The notes under the pieces were generated by a model. That model saw only the letters and a program-made list of their open reading frames with translations, was not told where the DNA came from and did no database searches. From Porticoccaceae bacterium LTM1 (lineage in GTDB: Bacteria > Pseudomonadota > Gammaproteobacteria > Pseudomonadales > Porticoccaceae): 64,000 nt of DNA. Below, piece after piece: positions 35,365 to 45,997 of this stretch. How positions within the stretch are numbered: the first letter of the stretch is position 1; each line of letters begins with the position of its first letter. Both the position numbers and the translations under genes were made by a program. The stretch is taken from positions 563,501 to 627,500 of the forward strand of contig CP127080.1 of NCBI GenBank assembly GCA_030252795.1, given 5' to 3'.

Positions 35365-36300
35365 ATGAGCGAGCAACAAGTACACACCACCGTGCTGCTG
35401 AATGAGGCTGTTGATGCACTCATTACAGATCCTGACGGTATCTACATTGACGGAACCTTTGGTCGCGGCGGCCACAGTGCGTTGATTCTCGAGCGTTTGT
35501 CTCAAGCTGGAAAACTCCTCGCTTTCGATAAAGATCCGGAAGCCATTGCTCACGGTCGCCAGCGTTTTGCCGGTGACGACCGCTTTGAGCTGGTGCATGC
35601 GTCATTTGCGGACCTGGCAAGCGTAGTTGCTGAACGTGGAATGGTCGGCAAGGTAACTGGAATTCTGGTGGATCTTGGGGTTTCCTCCCCACAGCTGGAT
35701 GATGATCACCGCGGTTTCAGTTTTCTGCGCGATGGCCCGCTGGATATGCGTATGGACTCGTCTTCCGGCGAGAGTGCGGCCGAGTGGCTGGCTTACGAAA
35801 AAGAAGAAGAGATCGCTCGCGTACTCAAAGAGTATGGCGAAGAGCGCTACGCCCGTCGCATGGCGCGGGCCATCGTGGAGATTCGCGACGAGCAGCCGAT
35901 TACCACCACCAAACAGCTGGCCAAAATCGTTGCTGATGCTCACCCGCGTTGGGAAAAGCACAAGCATCCGGCAACACGCGCTTTTCAGGCGATCCGCATT
36001 CATATCAATCGCGAACTGGACGATCTGCAGAAACTGCTGGCGGATTCTCTTGATGTATTGGCGATTGGTGGGCGATTGGTGGCGATCAGCTTCCACTCCC
36101 TGGAGGACCGAATTGTTAAACGCTTCATTCGCGATCAGGAGCGTGGCCCTCAGTTGCCGCGTGGCGTACCGATTCGCGATGAGCAAGCCCAGCGCCGTAT
36201 GAAGTCGTTGGGAAAACCGTTAAAGCCTGCCGACGAAGAGGTTGGCGGCAATGTTCGCTCCCGCAGCGCCATTATGCGGGTGGCTGAGAAACTGGCATGA
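35365..36300 (+). CDS. rsmH: 16S rRNA (cytosine-1402-N4)-methyltransferase
   Basis: RsmH methylates N4 of C1402, the same nucleotide that RsmI treats on the ribose. The 311-residue protein shows [13 protein letters not shown] (residues 7-19), the SAM-binding [26 protein letters not shown] and [17 protein letters not shown], all family hallmarks. It follows mraZ by 17 bp and precedes ftsL by 10 bp. Confidence 0.97.
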   Translation: MSEQQVHTTVLLNEAVDALITDPDGIYIDGTFGRGGHSALILERLSQAGKLLAFDKDPEAIAHGRQRFAGDDRFELVHASFADLASVVAERGMVGKVTGILVDLGVSSPQLDDDHRGFSFLRDGPLDMRMDSSSGESAAEWLAYEKEEEIARVLKEYGEERYARRMARAIVEIRDEQPITTTKQLAKIVADAHPRWEKHKHPATRAFQAIRIHINRELDDLQKLLADSLDVLAIGGRLVAISFHSLEDRIVKRFIRDQERGPQLPRGVPIRDEQAQRRMKSLGKPLKPADEEVGGNVRSRSAIMRVAEKLA

Positions 36301-36310
36301 GGTTGGGCAA

Positions 36311-36586
36311 ATGACAGCCAAGTCGATGAACTGGATGACCACAGCGCTTTGGGTCGGGGTGATTGCCTCGGCCCTTGCGGTTGTGCGTGCCAGTCACGAT
36401 TGTCGAGCGCTGTTTGCCGAATTGGGTCAGCTCGAGAAACGCTCCGACCAGCTTCAGGTTGAGTGGGGGCAGCTGTTGCTGGAGCAGGCGACCCTGGCCT
36501 CGTTTGGTAGTGTTGAGCAGGCGGCACGCGATTCACTGAATATGCGCGCCCCGGCATCTGACGATATTGTGGTGGTGCGCCAATGA
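36311..36586 (+). CDS. ftsL: Cell division protein FtsL
   Basis: FtsL is a small bitopic protein that joins FtsB and FtsQ and activates FtsWI. The 91-residue product has a short cytoplasmic N-terminus, one membrane segment (about 9-27) and a periplasmic coiled coil with leucine heptads (CRALFAELGQLEKRSDQLQ). The start at ATG 36311 is chosen; a longer frame overlaps rsmH. The stop overlaps the ftsI start (ATGA). Confidence 0.9.
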   Translation: MTAKSMNWMTTALWVGVIASALAVVRASHDCRALFAELGQLEKRSDQLQVEWGQLLLEQATLASFGSVEQAARDSLNMRAPASDDIVVVRQ

Positions 36587-38349
36587 GTCGCTCAGCGCAG
36601 TCCCGCACCGAAACACCAAAACTGACCATTGCCAGATGGCGCTTCGCACTCGTGGTATTGGCTCTATTGGTTATGCCGATCATGTTGATCTGGCATATCG
36701 CCGGATTGCAGGTGCTGCCGGATAACGATCGCGGCTTTGAATTTCTGCAAAGCCAGGGCGATGCCCGCACGGTGCGTACCGAAGAAATCGTTGCTAATCG
36801 CGGCCTGATTACCGATCGAAATGGTAGCCCGTTAGCGGTTAGCACACCTGTGGCCACCCTGTGGGCAAACCCCCAGGTGCTGACTCGCGAGCCTGCGGAC
36901 CTCGCTCGGCTGGCAGATAAACTGGGGCTGTCATTGGCTGAGTTGCAACGTCGCCTGGACCGCTACCAGAGCAAAGAGTTTATGTATCTGAGTCGTCAGG
37001 TCAGCCCTGCAGAAGCAGATGATGTGTTGGCTCTGAAACTTGATGGAGTGCACGTTCGTCGCGAATACAAACGCTACTACCCGGCCGGGGAAGTGGTTGC
37101 GCAAATTGTTGGCGTTACCAATCTCGACGATATGGGCCAGGAAGGTATTGAGCTGGCTTTTGACAGTCACCTTGCGGGTAACCCGGGGGCCAAACGAGTG
37201 CTCAAGGATCGCAAAGGTCACGTGATCAAGGAGCTGGGACTGGTTCGCCGCGAGGAGCCTGGTCAGGATGTTGCCCTGAGTATAGATCTGCGTCTGCAGT
37301 ATATCGCCTACCGTGAATTAAAAGCAGCGGTTAACCGCTTTGGCGCAAAGGCAGGCTCCGTGGTGATCCTGGATGTAGGCAGTGGTGAAGTGCTGGCGAT
37401 GGCCAACCAGCCTTCCTTTAACCCCAATGCCCGAGAAGATCGCAATCCGTCCGCGATGCGCAATCGCGCGGTAACCGACCGGGTTGAGCCGGGTTCAACC
37501 ATGAAGCCCCTGACTATGGTGGCGGCGCTGGAGAGTGGCAAGTTCAAACCATCTACCCAAATTGATACTGGCATGGGCTATGTGCGTGTTGGATATAAGG
37601 ACATCAAGGACCCGCGGGGTTACGGTGTACTTGATCTGGCAGGTGTGTTGGCCAAGTCCAGCCAGGTGGGTACTTCGAAAATTGCCCTTGAGCTGGACCC
37701 GTTCCATGTTCGCGATGTGTTTGCCCGCACGGGTCTGGGGCAGGCTACTGGCCTCGAGTTTCCTGGTGAGGTGGATGGTTACCTCCCGGCGCCAATGCGC
37801 TGGGACGATGTTACCCGCACCACATTGGCATTTGGTTACGGTCTCAATGCGTCGCCCCTGCAAATCGCCAAATCCTATTTGGTGTTGGCGGCCGATGGCT
37901 TCTCCAAGCCGGTTACGTTGCTCAAGACAGGCAAACAAGTTACCGGTGAACAGGTCATCGAGCCGGAAATAGCACACCAGATACTTGAGATGATGCAACA
38001 GGTGGTTGAGCCAGGTGGAACCGGAACCAAAGCGGCTTTACCTGCTTACCAAGTTGCCGGGAAAACAGGTACTTCCCGCAAAGTGGCTCAAACCGGTGGG
38101 TACGATGATACCCGCCACGTAGCTCTGTTTGCCGGAGCGGTTCCTGCCGACAACCCAAGGTTGGTATGTGTGGTCATGATTGATGAACCCACTGTGGGTG
38201 AAAAGCATGGCGGTGGTAAAGAGGCCGCACCAGTATTTGCCAGCGTGATGGATGAGGCATTGCGGTTGCTTCAGGTGCCACCAAATGTACCCAGTGATGA
38301 ACGGGTGGTTGCTCTCAAGAAAGTACCGCGGCAGGGAGGGTCAACATGA
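36583..38349 (+). CDS. ftsI: Penicillin-binding protein 3 (FtsI), septal transpeptidase
   Basis: FtsI cross-links septal peptidoglycan with FtsW. The 588-residue protein has one membrane segment (about 21-43), a PBP dimerisation domain (IVANRGLITDRNGSPLAV onward) and a transpeptidase domain with STMK in RVEPGSTMKPLTM (about 305), SSQ in LAKSSQVGTSK and KTGTSRK near 500. It overlaps ftsL and murE by 4 bp each. Confidence 0.97.
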   Translation: MSRSAQSRTETPKLTIARWRFALVVLALLVMPIMLIWHIAGLQVLPDNDRGFEFLQSQGDARTVRTEEIVANRGLITDRNGSPLAVSTPVATLWANPQVLTREPADLARLADKLGLSLAELQRRLDRYQSKEFMYLSRQVSPAEADDVLALKLDGVHVRREYKRYYPAGEVVAQIVGVTNLDDMGQEGIELAFDSHLAGNPGAKRVLKDRKGHVIKELGLVRREEPGQDVALSIDLRLQYIAYRELKAAVNRFGAKAGSVVILDVGSGEVLAMANQPSFNPNAREDRNPSAMRNRAVTDRVEPGSTMKPLTMVAALESGKFKPSTQIDTGMGYVRVGYKDIKDPRGYGVLDLAGVLAKSSQVGTSKIALELDPFHVRDVFARTGLGQATGLEFPGEVDGYLPAPMRWDDVTRTTLAFGYGLNASPLQIAKSYLVLAADGFSKPVTLLKTGKQVTGEQVIEPEIAHQILEMMQQVVEPGGTGTKAALPAYQVAGKTGTSRKVAQTGGYDDTRHVALFAGAVPADNPRLVCVVMIDEPTVGEKHGGGKEAAPVFASVMDEALRLLQVPPNVPSDERVVALKKVPRQGGST

Positions 38350-39908
38350 TGGCCCTGCAACATACAGACAAGAACAAACACGCGACGCTGACTGAATTAC
38401 TGGTTGGCGTCGAACTGCTTTCTGGCCAGGAAAGTCTGCAGGTTACTTCGCTGACCGCCGATAGTCGCCAAGTTGTGCCGGGATCGCTATTTCTGGCGTG
38501 CCCCGGTCTGACCGTCGACGGTCGCCAGTTTATGAAGGCTGCCGCTGGGCAAGGTGCGGTAGCAATTGCGGCTGAAGCTGAGGGGCTCGATGCATTTGAG
38601 GCTCCGGCCGGCGTTGCAGTGATTCCGGTTCAGGGGCTTTCTACCAGGCTCAGTACCATCGCTGGCCGCTTTTATGGCAACCCGTCGGAACACATGAAAG
38701 TGACCGGTATTACCGGCACTAATGGTAAAACCACCTGCAGCCAGTTACTGGCACAGCTACTGGCGCTGTTGGGTGAGCCGACCGGTGTGCTTGGCACGCT
38801 TGGCTATGGCCTGTTTGATCAGAAAACCGTGAATTTGCTGGGGGAAAGGGCAGCGACTTTCGTCGACGTCGGTATGACCACGCCAGACGCCATAAAAGTA
38901 CAAGAGGTGCTTGCGAATCTGCTGGACGAAAGCGCTACCCATTTCTGCATGGAAGTCTCTTCCCACAGCCTTGATCAGGGCCGAGTGGCGGATGTTGCAT
39001 TCCACACCGCGATCTTTACCAACCTCAGTCGGGATCATCTGGACTACCACGGCGATATGGACAGTTACCTGCGCGCCAAAGCGCAGCTGTTCGCCACTGA
39101 AGGTTTGCAGTTGGCAATCATCAATGCTGACGACCCCTGCAGTGAGCATCTGGCCGACCAGTTTGACGACAGTATCTGTTGCTTGCGTTTCGGTATCGAC
39201 AACCGCAAAGCCGATATTGTGGCCAGCGAAGTGGAGTTGACCGATAGCGGTGTCGAAGCGCGCCTGACCACCCCGTGGGGAACAGGGGTGCTAAGCAGTC
39301 GCCTCTTGGGTGAATTCAATGTCAGTAACCTGCTTGCGGTGGTGGCGGCAGCCTGTGGTCAGGGGCATGCCCTGCAAGAAGTTCTGGCGCTGATTCCCAA
39401 GCTATACCCTGTTGCAGGTCGCATGGAGGTTGTGAGTACTCACTATCGTCCAGTGGTTGTTGTTGATTATGCACACACCCCGGATGCACTGGAAAAAGCT
39501 CTGACTTCGCTACGCCCACTGTGTCGTGGCCAGTTGTGGTGTGTTTTTGGCTGTGGCGGTAATAGGGATGCCGGCAAGCGCCCACAAATGGGGGCGTTAG
39601 CTGCGCAATTGGCTGATCGCGTTGTGGTCACCAGTGATAATCCGCGCGGAGAGGGCCCGGAACAAATTATTACCGAAATTCGCGCCGGTATGCCGAGCAG
39701 TGAATTTATTCATTGCGAGGTAGATCGTCGCGCTGCCATCGAATACGCCATTGCCAACGCAGCAGCGGAAGACTGCGTACTGATCGCTGGCAAGGGCCAT
39801 GAAACCTATCAGGAAGTAAACGGCGTGCGCCACGAATTTGATGATCGAAATGAAGCGCGGGCTGCGCTTGAACAATGTGGGCAAAGAGGGGGGCAGGCAA
39901 ATGATTGA
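38346..39908 (+). CDS. murE: UDP-MurNAc-tripeptide ligase MurE
   Basis: MurE adds the third stem-peptide residue in the cytoplasm using ATP. The 520-residue protein has the P-loop GITGTNGKTTCSQLL (about 119-133) and the specificity motif DNPR in VVTSDNPRGEGP, which indicates meso-diaminopimelate rather than lysine. It overlaps both ftsI (4 bp) and murF (8 bp). Two ATGs lie in tandem at the start (38346, 38349). Confidence 0.97.
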   Translation: MMALQHTDKNKHATLTELLVGVELLSGQESLQVTSLTADSRQVVPGSLFLACPGLTVDGRQFMKAAAGQGAVAIAAEAEGLDAFEAPAGVAVIPVQGLSTRLSTIAGRFYGNPSEHMKVTGITGTNGKTTCSQLLAQLLALLGEPTGVLGTLGYGLFDQKTVNLLGERAATFVDVGMTTPDAIKVQEVLANLLDESATHFCMEVSSHSLDQGRVADVAFHTAIFTNLSRDHLDYHGDMDSYLRAKAQLFATEGLQLAIINADDPCSEHLADQFDDSICCLRFGIDNRKADIVASEVELTDSGVEARLTTPWGTGVLSSRLLGEFNVSNLLAVVAAACGQGHALQEVLALIPKLYPVAGRMEVVSTHYRPVVVVDYAHTPDALEKALTSLRPLCRGQLWCVFGCGGNRDAGKRPQMGALAAQLADRVVVTSDNPRGEGPEQIITEIRAGMPSSEFIHCEVDRRAAIEYAIANAAAEDCVLIAGKGHETYQEVNGVRHEFDDRNEARAALEQCGQRGGQAND

Positions 39909-41277
39909 TCAGCTGACTCTGTCCCGCGCGGCTATCGAATACGGCGGCACTCTGGTCTACCCGGATTGTGCGTTCGACCAAGTGTCTACCGATACTCGCC
40001 AAATCGGCGAAGGTCAATTGTTTGTGGCATTGCGTGGTGAGAACTTCGACGCCCATCAGTTTTTGGGTCAGGCTGCTCAATCCGCCTGCGGGTTGGTGGT
40101 GGAAAAAGCCGATACCAGTTTGTCGGTACCGCAATGGGTGGTGCCGGATACCACCGTTGCGCTCGGCCAGATTGCCCGCCTCAATCGCACTGCCTTTGAC
40201 GGCCGTATGGTTGCAGTGACCGGCAGTGCAGGTAAAACAACGGTCAAAGAGATGCTGGCGGCGATTTTTGCCCACCAGGATGGTGCTGATGCGGTGCTTG
40301 CTACCCGTGGCAATCTCAATAATCACATCGGCGTACCGCTTACCTTGATGTCCCTGACTGAAAAACATCGCAGTGCAGTGATCGAAATGGGGGCGAGTGG
40401 CCCCAACGAAATTGGTTATCTGTGCAACATGGCGAGTCCCGATGTGGCACTGGTCAACAATGTGTTACCTGCTCATGTGGAAGGCTTTGGCAGCGTGGAA
40501 GGTATTGCTCGTGCCAAGGGTGAGATCTATCAACAGCTCAAGCGAAACGCTACTGCAGTACTGAATCTGGATGAAGTCTATGAAGAGTTGTGGCGCTCCT
40601 ATATTGGCGAGCGTCGCTGCCTGACCTTCAGTGTTAGCCGTCGCGACGCCAATGTGCGTGCTGCAGAGGTTACCCAGGATGCTTTGGGTCGCTGTCATTT
40701 TCGCCTGGAAACACCAGTTGGTGCTACCGACATTCAACTATCGATTCCCGGTCGTCACAACGTGGCCAATGCGCTGGCCGCAGCTGCCGTTGCGATTGCT
40801 GCTGGAGCCGGTCTGGCGGAAGTGGCGAAAGGCTTGAAATCGGCCAAAACCGTTGCTGGCCGTATGGACATTAAAGAGCTGCCAACAGGCGATTACCTGA
40901 TCGATGACAGTTACAACGCCAATCCGGGATCAGTGAAGGCTGCCATCGACAGTCTGGTAACAATGCCGGGCCGCACCATTCTGGTGCTGGGTGATATGGC
41001 GGAGTTGGGTGCGGATGAAGTGGAGATGCACGCTGAGGTCGGGCGTTACGCCGCGAATCATGGCGTTGCTCAGCTCTACACCGCTGGAAAATTAACTGCT
41101 TTCACCAGTGATGCGTTTGGTGAAGGTGTTCATTGCGAAAGCAAAAGGCAATTAATCGAGGCGCTGGCGCCCCAGTTGGGTTCGGGGGTGACGATTTTGG
41201 TAAAAGGATCGCGCAGTGCCGGTATGGATGATGTGGTTAAAGCCTTGGAGGCTGAAGCTTCCACTACAGGAGAATAA
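39901..41277 (+). CDS. murF: UDP-MurNAc-tripeptide:D-Ala-D-Ala ligase MurF
   Basis: MurF attaches D-Ala-D-Ala to complete UDP-MurNAc-pentapeptide. The 458-residue product shows the Mur ligase P-loop VTGSAGKTTVKEML (about 107-120), then TRGNLNNHIGVPLTLM and the C-terminal IDDSYNANPGSVKAAID. The start ATG 39901, behind GGGGGGCAGG, is preferred to upstream in-frame ATGs lying within murE. Confidence 0.96.
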   Translation: MIDQLTLSRAAIEYGGTLVYPDCAFDQVSTDTRQIGEGQLFVALRGENFDAHQFLGQAAQSACGLVVEKADTSLSVPQWVVPDTTVALGQIARLNRTAFDGRMVAVTGSAGKTTVKEMLAAIFAHQDGADAVLATRGNLNNHIGVPLTLMSLTEKHRSAVIEMGASGPNEIGYLCNMASPDVALVNNVLPAHVEGFGSVEGIARAKGEIYQQLKRNATAVLNLDEVYEELWRSYIGERRCLTFSVSRRDANVRAAEVTQDALGRCHFRLETPVGATDIQLSIPGRHNVANALAAAAVAIAAGAGLAEVAKGLKSAKTVAGRMDIKELPTGDYLIDDSYNANPGSVKAAIDSLVTMPGRTILVLGDMAELGADEVEMHAEVGRYAANHGVAQLYTAGKLTAFTSDAFGEGVHCESKRQLIEALAPQLGSGVTILVKGSRSAGMDDVVKALEAEASTTGE

Positions 41278-41280
41278 AAA

Positions 41281-42375
41281 ATGTTTTATTGGCTGGCCGA
41301 CTATTTAACTCAGTATTTCAGCGCCTTTGGGGTGGTGAAATATCTTACTTTTCGCGCAATTTTAGGTGTTTTGACTGCGCTGGGTATGTCGCTGTGGTTG
41401 GGACCGATCATGATTCGCCGTCTGAATCTGTTGCAGATCGGCCAGTCAGTGCGCACCGATGGACCGCAGAGTCACTTGAGTAAATCCGGTACCCCCACCA
41501 TGGGCGGTGCACTGATTCTGATGGCGATTTTTGCCGCCACACTGCTCTGGTCCGACCTCAGCAACCGCTATGTGTGGGTGGTGCTGGGTGTCACTTTCAT
41601 TTTTGGTGCTGTGGGTTGGGTCGACGATTACCGCAAGGTAGTGGAGAAAAATTCCCGCGGACTGCCGGCGCGCTGGAAATACTTCTGGCAATCGGTTGGC
41701 GGTCTGGGGGCTGCTATCTTCCTGTACAAAACTGCGTTAACTCCGGCCGAGACGTCGCTGTATGTACCGTTTTTCAAAGACGTAGTTATTCCGTTGGCTG
41801 GACTGGGCGGTATCGGCTATATCGCGCTTACCTACTTTGTAATTGTTGGCGGCAGTAATGCGGTTAACCTCACCGACGGTCTCGACGGCCTGGCCATTAT
41901 GCCGACCGTACTGGTGGGTGGCGCATTGGGTTTGTTTGCCTACCTGACCGGCCACGTTGAGTTTGCCAACTACCTCCATATTCCCTACATCGCCGGTGCC
42001 GGTGAGTTGGTGGTTTTCTGTGCGGCACTGGGTGGTGCCGGCCTTGGATTCCTGTGGTTCAACACCTATCCGGCGCAAGTGTTTATGGGTGATGTCGGCG
42101 CGCTGGCGCTGGGTGCGGCACTTGGTGTGATAGCAGTGATTGTTCGCCACGAAATTGTATTTTTCATCATGGGTGGTGTGTTCGTGATGGAGACCCTGTC
42201 GGTGATTATTCAGGTTGCCTCCTTCAAATTGACCGGCAAGCGGGTATTTCGCATGGCGCCGATTCACCACCACTTTGAACTGAAAGGCTGGCCGGAGCCG
42301 CGAGTGATTGTGCGCTTCTGGATCATCACCGTGGTGTTGGTGCTGATTGGTCTGGCCACCCTGAAGTTGCGTTAA
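41281..42375 (+). CDS. mraY: Phospho-MurNAc-pentapeptide translocase MraY
   Basis: MraY is the inner-membrane enzyme that makes lipid I from UDP-MurNAc-pentapeptide and undecaprenyl phosphate. The 364-residue protein has about ten membrane helices. Catalytic landmarks are [20 protein letters not shown] (about 116-135), [13 protein letters not shown] (about 195-207) and [15 protein letters not shown] near the end. It follows murF by 3 bp. Confidence 0.98.
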   Translation: MFYWLADYLTQYFSAFGVVKYLTFRAILGVLTALGMSLWLGPIMIRRLNLLQIGQSVRTDGPQSHLSKSGTPTMGGALILMAIFAATLLWSDLSNRYVWVVLGVTFIFGAVGWVDDYRKVVEKNSRGLPARWKYFWQSVGGLGAAIFLYKTALTPAETSLYVPFFKDVVIPLAGLGGIGYIALTYFVIVGGSNAVNLTDGLDGLAIMPTVLVGGALGLFAYLTGHVEFANYLHIPYIAGAGELVVFCAALGGAGLGFLWFNTYPAQVFMGDVGALALGAALGVIAVIVRHEIVFFIMGGVFVMETLSVIIQVASFKLTGKRVFRMAPIHHHFELKGWPEPRVIVRFWIITVVLVLIGLATLKLR

Positions 42376-42393
42376 CGGAAACAGAAACAACTT

Positions 42394-43743
42394 ATGACAA
42401 ACCGGACTCAACAAGTGGATCGAAAAGTGACGGCGGTGCTCGGCATCGGCGTTACCGGTCTGTCTGTGGCGCGTTTTTTAGCGGCGCGCGGTGAGTCATT
42501 TGTGATGATGGATACCCGTCAGGCTCCTGCAATGCTGGCCAGCTTCAAGTCGGAGTTTCCCCGGGTTCCGGTTTTTCTGGCTGAGTCCTGCTTTGAACAG
42601 CTTGGCCCGGTAAAAGAGCTGATTGTCAGTCCAGGCCTGGCGCCCACCGACAAGTTGCTGGTGGCAGCGAAAGAGCAGGGTATCAGGGTCGTTGGTGATA
42701 TCGAATTGTTTGCTCGCTATGCCAAGGCCCCTGTGGTGGCGATTACCGGCTCTAACGGCAAGAGCACTGTTACCGAACTGCTCGGTGATATGGCACGTCG
42801 TGCCGGAGTCCATGTTGGTGTAGGCGGCAACCTCGGAGTGCCAGCGCTAGAGCTGCTGGATGATCGCTGCGAGCTTTATGTATTGGAGCTGTCCAGCTTC
42901 CAGCTGGAAATTGTTGACTCACTGCAACCGGCAGTAGCCTGCATTCTGAATGTGTCGGAAGACCATCTGGATCGCTATGCGTCCATGGCTGATTATCTGG
43001 CTGCCAAACAGCGCATTTTCACAGGTGCCAGACACATTGTGTTTAACCGCGATGACGCTGTGACCCAGTCGCCGTTGGCTAATGTGGAGACCAGCAGCTT
43101 TGGTGTGGATAACGCAGCGGGTGATTTTTCGGTGGCTGAGATCAGTGGCGATCTCTGGCTGTGTGGTCCTGAAGGCGGGCTGCTGGCCGTGAGTGATCTG
43201 CGCATCAAAGGCCGTCACAACTGGGCTAATGCCCTGGCTGCGCTGGCGATGGGTGCTGTAGTTGGTCTGCCGGAAAACGCGATGCTCGATTCACTTCGGG
43301 AGTTTCCCGGTTTAGCGCACCGCTGCCAGACCGTACGCGAATTTAAAGGTGTTACTTACATCAACGATTCCAAAGCCACCAATGTCGGTGCCACCTTGGC
43401 GGCACTGGATGGGTTGGTAGTGGAAGGGCATAAAAATATTGTCTGGATCGCCGGCGGTGACGGAAAAGGCGCTGACTTTGCCGAGCTGAAACCGGCAGTT
43501 GCGAAAAGTGTGAAAGAGACCCTGCTGATCGGCAAAGACGGTCCTCAGATTGCCCAACTGGTAGCGGGCGTTTGTGGTGTTGAGACTGTCGATACTATTG
43601 CGAAAGCGGTCAACCGCGCACAGCAGATTGCCATGCCGGGTGACCTGGTATTGCTGTCGCCAGCCTGCTCCAGTCTCGATATGTTTCGCAACTTTGAAGA
43701 GCGCGGTGATACCTTTGTTGCGGCAGTGGGGGCATTGTCATGA
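42394..43743 (+). CDS. murD: UDP-MurNAc-L-alanine:D-glutamate ligase MurD
   Basis: MurD adds D-glutamate to UDP-MurNAc-L-Ala. The 449-residue protein has an N-terminal Rossmann domain (AVLGIGVTGLSVARFL), the ATP site VAITGSNGKSTVTELL (about 115-130), LELSSFQLE, and the C-terminal LLSPACSSLDMFRNFEERG that is diagnostic of MurD. It overlaps ftsW by 4 bp. Confidence 0.97.
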   Translation: MTNRTQQVDRKVTAVLGIGVTGLSVARFLAARGESFVMMDTRQAPAMLASFKSEFPRVPVFLAESCFEQLGPVKELIVSPGLAPTDKLLVAAKEQGIRVVGDIELFARYAKAPVVAITGSNGKSTVTELLGDMARRAGVHVGVGGNLGVPALELLDDRCELYVLELSSFQLEIVDSLQPAVACILNVSEDHLDRYASMADYLAAKQRIFTGARHIVFNRDDAVTQSPLANVETSSFGVDNAAGDFSVAEISGDLWLCGPEGGLLAVSDLRIKGRHNWANALAALAMGAVVGLPENAMLDSLREFPGLAHRCQTVREFKGVTYINDSKATNVGATLAALDGLVVEGHKNIVWIAGGDGKGADFAELKPAVAKSVKETLLIGKDGPQIAQLVAGVCGVETVDTIAKAVNRAQQIAMPGDLVLLSPACSSLDMFRNFEERGDTFVAAVGALS

Positions 43744-44924
43744 TGCGCCTGTCAATGCCTACTGTGAATTTCAGTCAACTCGACAGCAAACTGCTTTTGG
43801 CAGTAGCTGCGCTATTAAGCATTGGCGTAATCATTATCTACTCGGCGTCAATCAGTTATGCCGCAGCCAACTACGGCGACAATTTGTTTTTCCTGAAGCG
43901 CCATCTGATGTATCTGGCGATGGGGTTTGCAGCGGCAGCGGTGGTGCTCTGTGTTCCTGTGCAGTTCTGGTATCGCAATGGTTTATTGCTGCTGGGTGCG
44001 GCTTTCTTCCTGCTGCTGGTGGTGCTTATTCCCGGAGTTGGTCGCCGGGTAAACGGCAGTCAGCGCTGGCTGGCGTTTGGCCCTCTGACCTTGCAGGTCT
44101 CGGAGCTGGTGAAAGTGGCGGTGGTGTTATTTATGGCCGGTTACTTGCACCGCCATCAAGTGGCACTGAGGGAAAACTGGAAAGAGATTATCAAGCCGCT
44201 GGCCATTTTGGGGGCCTTGGTTGGGCTGCTGTTGGCGGAGCCGGATCTGGGTTCATCGGTGGTGCTGGCAGCTACGGTGCTGGCAATGCTGTTCTTTGCT
44301 GGTGTGAAGTTGTGGCAGGTGGCTGCGCTGATGGGTTTGGCCGGTGGACTACTGGGGCTGGCGGCGCTTCTGTCTCCTTATCGTTTGCAGCGTCTTGTGA
44401 CTTATCTTGATCCTTGGGCCGACCAGTTTGGAAGCGGCTACCAACTTACCCAGTCACTGATCGCTTTTGGTCGTGGTGAGTGGTTTGGTCTGGGTCTTGG
44501 TAACAGTATTCAAAAGTTGTTTTACCTGCCCGAAGCGCACACCGACTTTGTGTTTGCCATCTTCGCAGAAGAGTTTGGTCTGCTGGGTGTGGCGGTGGTG
44601 ATCGGACTGTTTGCCCTGCTGATGTGGCGCGTCTTTGCCATCGTGCGTCTGGCGGTGCAGCAGTTCAACTGGTTTGCCACTTACTCGGTGTTTGGTCTCG
44701 GTGTGCTGATGGCGGGGCAGGCATTTATCAATATCGGTGTGGCGTCAGGATTACTGCCTACCAAGGGATTGACTCTTCCGTTTATCAGTTACGGCGGAAG
44801 TAGCTTGCTGGTGAGCTGCGTGATGGTGGCGCTGATTTTACGATTTGGAATGGAGTTGCAGCAGCCGGACGCCAAGCCGGTATTGCGTCGCAGCAACAAG
44901 GTTAGAGGAACAGTAGAAGTATGA
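43740..44924 (+). CDS. ftsW: Septal peptidoglycan polymerase FtsW
   Basis: FtsW is the SEDS glycosyltransferase partner of FtsI. The 394-residue protein has about ten membrane segments and motifs IIIYSASISYA, LLAEPDLGSSVVLAATVLAM, LFYLPEAHTDFVFAIFAEEFG and GLTLPFISYGGSSLLVSC. Position between murD and murG distinguishes it from rodA at 6.6 kb. It overlaps both neighbours by 4 bp. Confidence 0.97.
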   Translation: MMRLSMPTVNFSQLDSKLLLAVAALLSIGVIIIYSASISYAAANYGDNLFFLKRHLMYLAMGFAAAAVVLCVPVQFWYRNGLLLLGAAFFLLLVVLIPGVGRRVNGSQRWLAFGPLTLQVSELVKVAVVLFMAGYLHRHQVALRENWKEIIKPLAILGALVGLLLAEPDLGSSVVLAATVLAMLFFAGVKLWQVAALMGLAGGLLGLAALLSPYRLQRLVTYLDPWADQFGSGYQLTQSLIAFGRGEWFGLGLGNSIQKLFYLPEAHTDFVFAIFAEEFGLLGVAVVIGLFALLMWRVFAIVRLAVQQFNWFATYSVFGLGVLMAGQAFINIGVASGLLPTKGLTLPFISYGGSSLLVSCVMVALILRFGMELQQPDAKPVLRRSNKVRGTVEV

Positions 44925-45997
44925 GCGCGAAGCAGAAACGCATCATGGTAATGGCTGGTGGAACCGGGGGGCACGTTTTCCCGGCGCTGGCTGTTGCCCG
45001 TGAATTGCGCTCCCGCGGAGTCGAAATCGAGTGGTTTGGCACTCAGCGCGGTATCGAATCGCAACTGGTGCCAGCTAACGATATACCGCTGCACTTTATT
45101 GAGGTGGCCGGAGTGCGGGGTAAAGGTGTGATGACCCTGCTGAAAGCACCGTTCCTGCTGCTAAAAGCGGTATCCCAGGCCAAGGCGCTGCTTAAAGAAC
45201 GCCAGCCCGATGCGGTTTTGGGAATGGGTGGCTTTGCTTCTGGCCCCGGGGGGTTGGCTGCAAAAATGTTGGGCATTCCAGTGGTGATCCACGAACAGAA
45301 TGCGGTAGCGGGAACCACCAACCGCTATCTGTCCAAACTGGCCAAGCGAGTGATGGAAGCGTTTCCGGGGTCGTTGCCAAAAGGCGAACTGTGCGGTAAT
45401 CCGGTACGTGATGAGATCAGTCAATTGCCGGAGCCTGCACAGAGATTGCAGCGCAATGGCGACCGTCCGCACCTGCTGGTGCTGGGTGGCAGCCTTGGTG
45501 CCCAGGCCATTAACGACACTCTGCCGGAGGCGATCAAACGCCTCCCGGCCAATGAGCGTCCGCTGATCTGGCATCAGGCCGGGCGTGATCGTGCGGTACC
45601 GACCTCGGAAAAATACAGTGACGCTGGTGTGGATGCCCAGGTGGTGCCTTTTATCGACGATATGGCGGAAGCCTACGGCTGGGCAGATCTGGTGGTTTGT
45701 CGGTCAGGTGCCTTGACCGTGTCTGAGTTGGCGGCAGCAGGTGTTGGCTCTGTGCTGATTCCTTATCCCCACGCCATCGATGATCACCAGACCAAGAATG
45801 GTCAGTGGCTGGTGAATAAAGGCGCTGCTCGCATGATGCAGCAGGCGGAAATGAGCCCGGAAAAACTGGCGGTAATGCTTCAGCAGTTGCTGGCAGACCG
45901 TGAACAATTGTTGGTGATGGCCAGCAATGCAAGGCAGTTGGCACAACCCCAAGCGACCGAAATGGTGGCCAATGCCTGTCAGGAGGTTATGCAGTGA
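44921..45997 (+). CDS. murG: UDP-GlcNAc:lipid I N-acetylglucosaminyltransferase MurG
   Basis: MurG completes lipid II on the inner face of the membrane. The 358-residue GT28 enzyme has the glycine loop [16 protein letters not shown] (about 8-23), [33 protein letters not shown] and the UDP-GlcNAc-binding [17 protein letters not shown]. It overlaps ftsW and murC by 4 bp each. Confidence 0.97.
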   Translation: MSAKQKRIMVMAGGTGGHVFPALAVARELRSRGVEIEWFGTQRGIESQLVPANDIPLHFIEVAGVRGKGVMTLLKAPFLLLKAVSQAKALLKERQPDAVLGMGGFASGPGGLAAKMLGIPVVIHEQNAVAGTTNRYLSKLAKRVMEAFPGSLPKGELCGNPVRDEISQLPEPAQRLQRNGDRPHLLVLGGSLGAQAINDTLPEAIKRLPANERPLIWHQAGRDRAVPTSEKYSDAGVDAQVVPFIDDMAEAYGWADLVVCRSGALTVSELAAAGVGSVLIPYPHAIDDHQTKNGQWLVNKGAARMMQQAEMSPEKLAVMLQQLLADREQLLVMASNARQLAQPQATEMVANACQEVMQ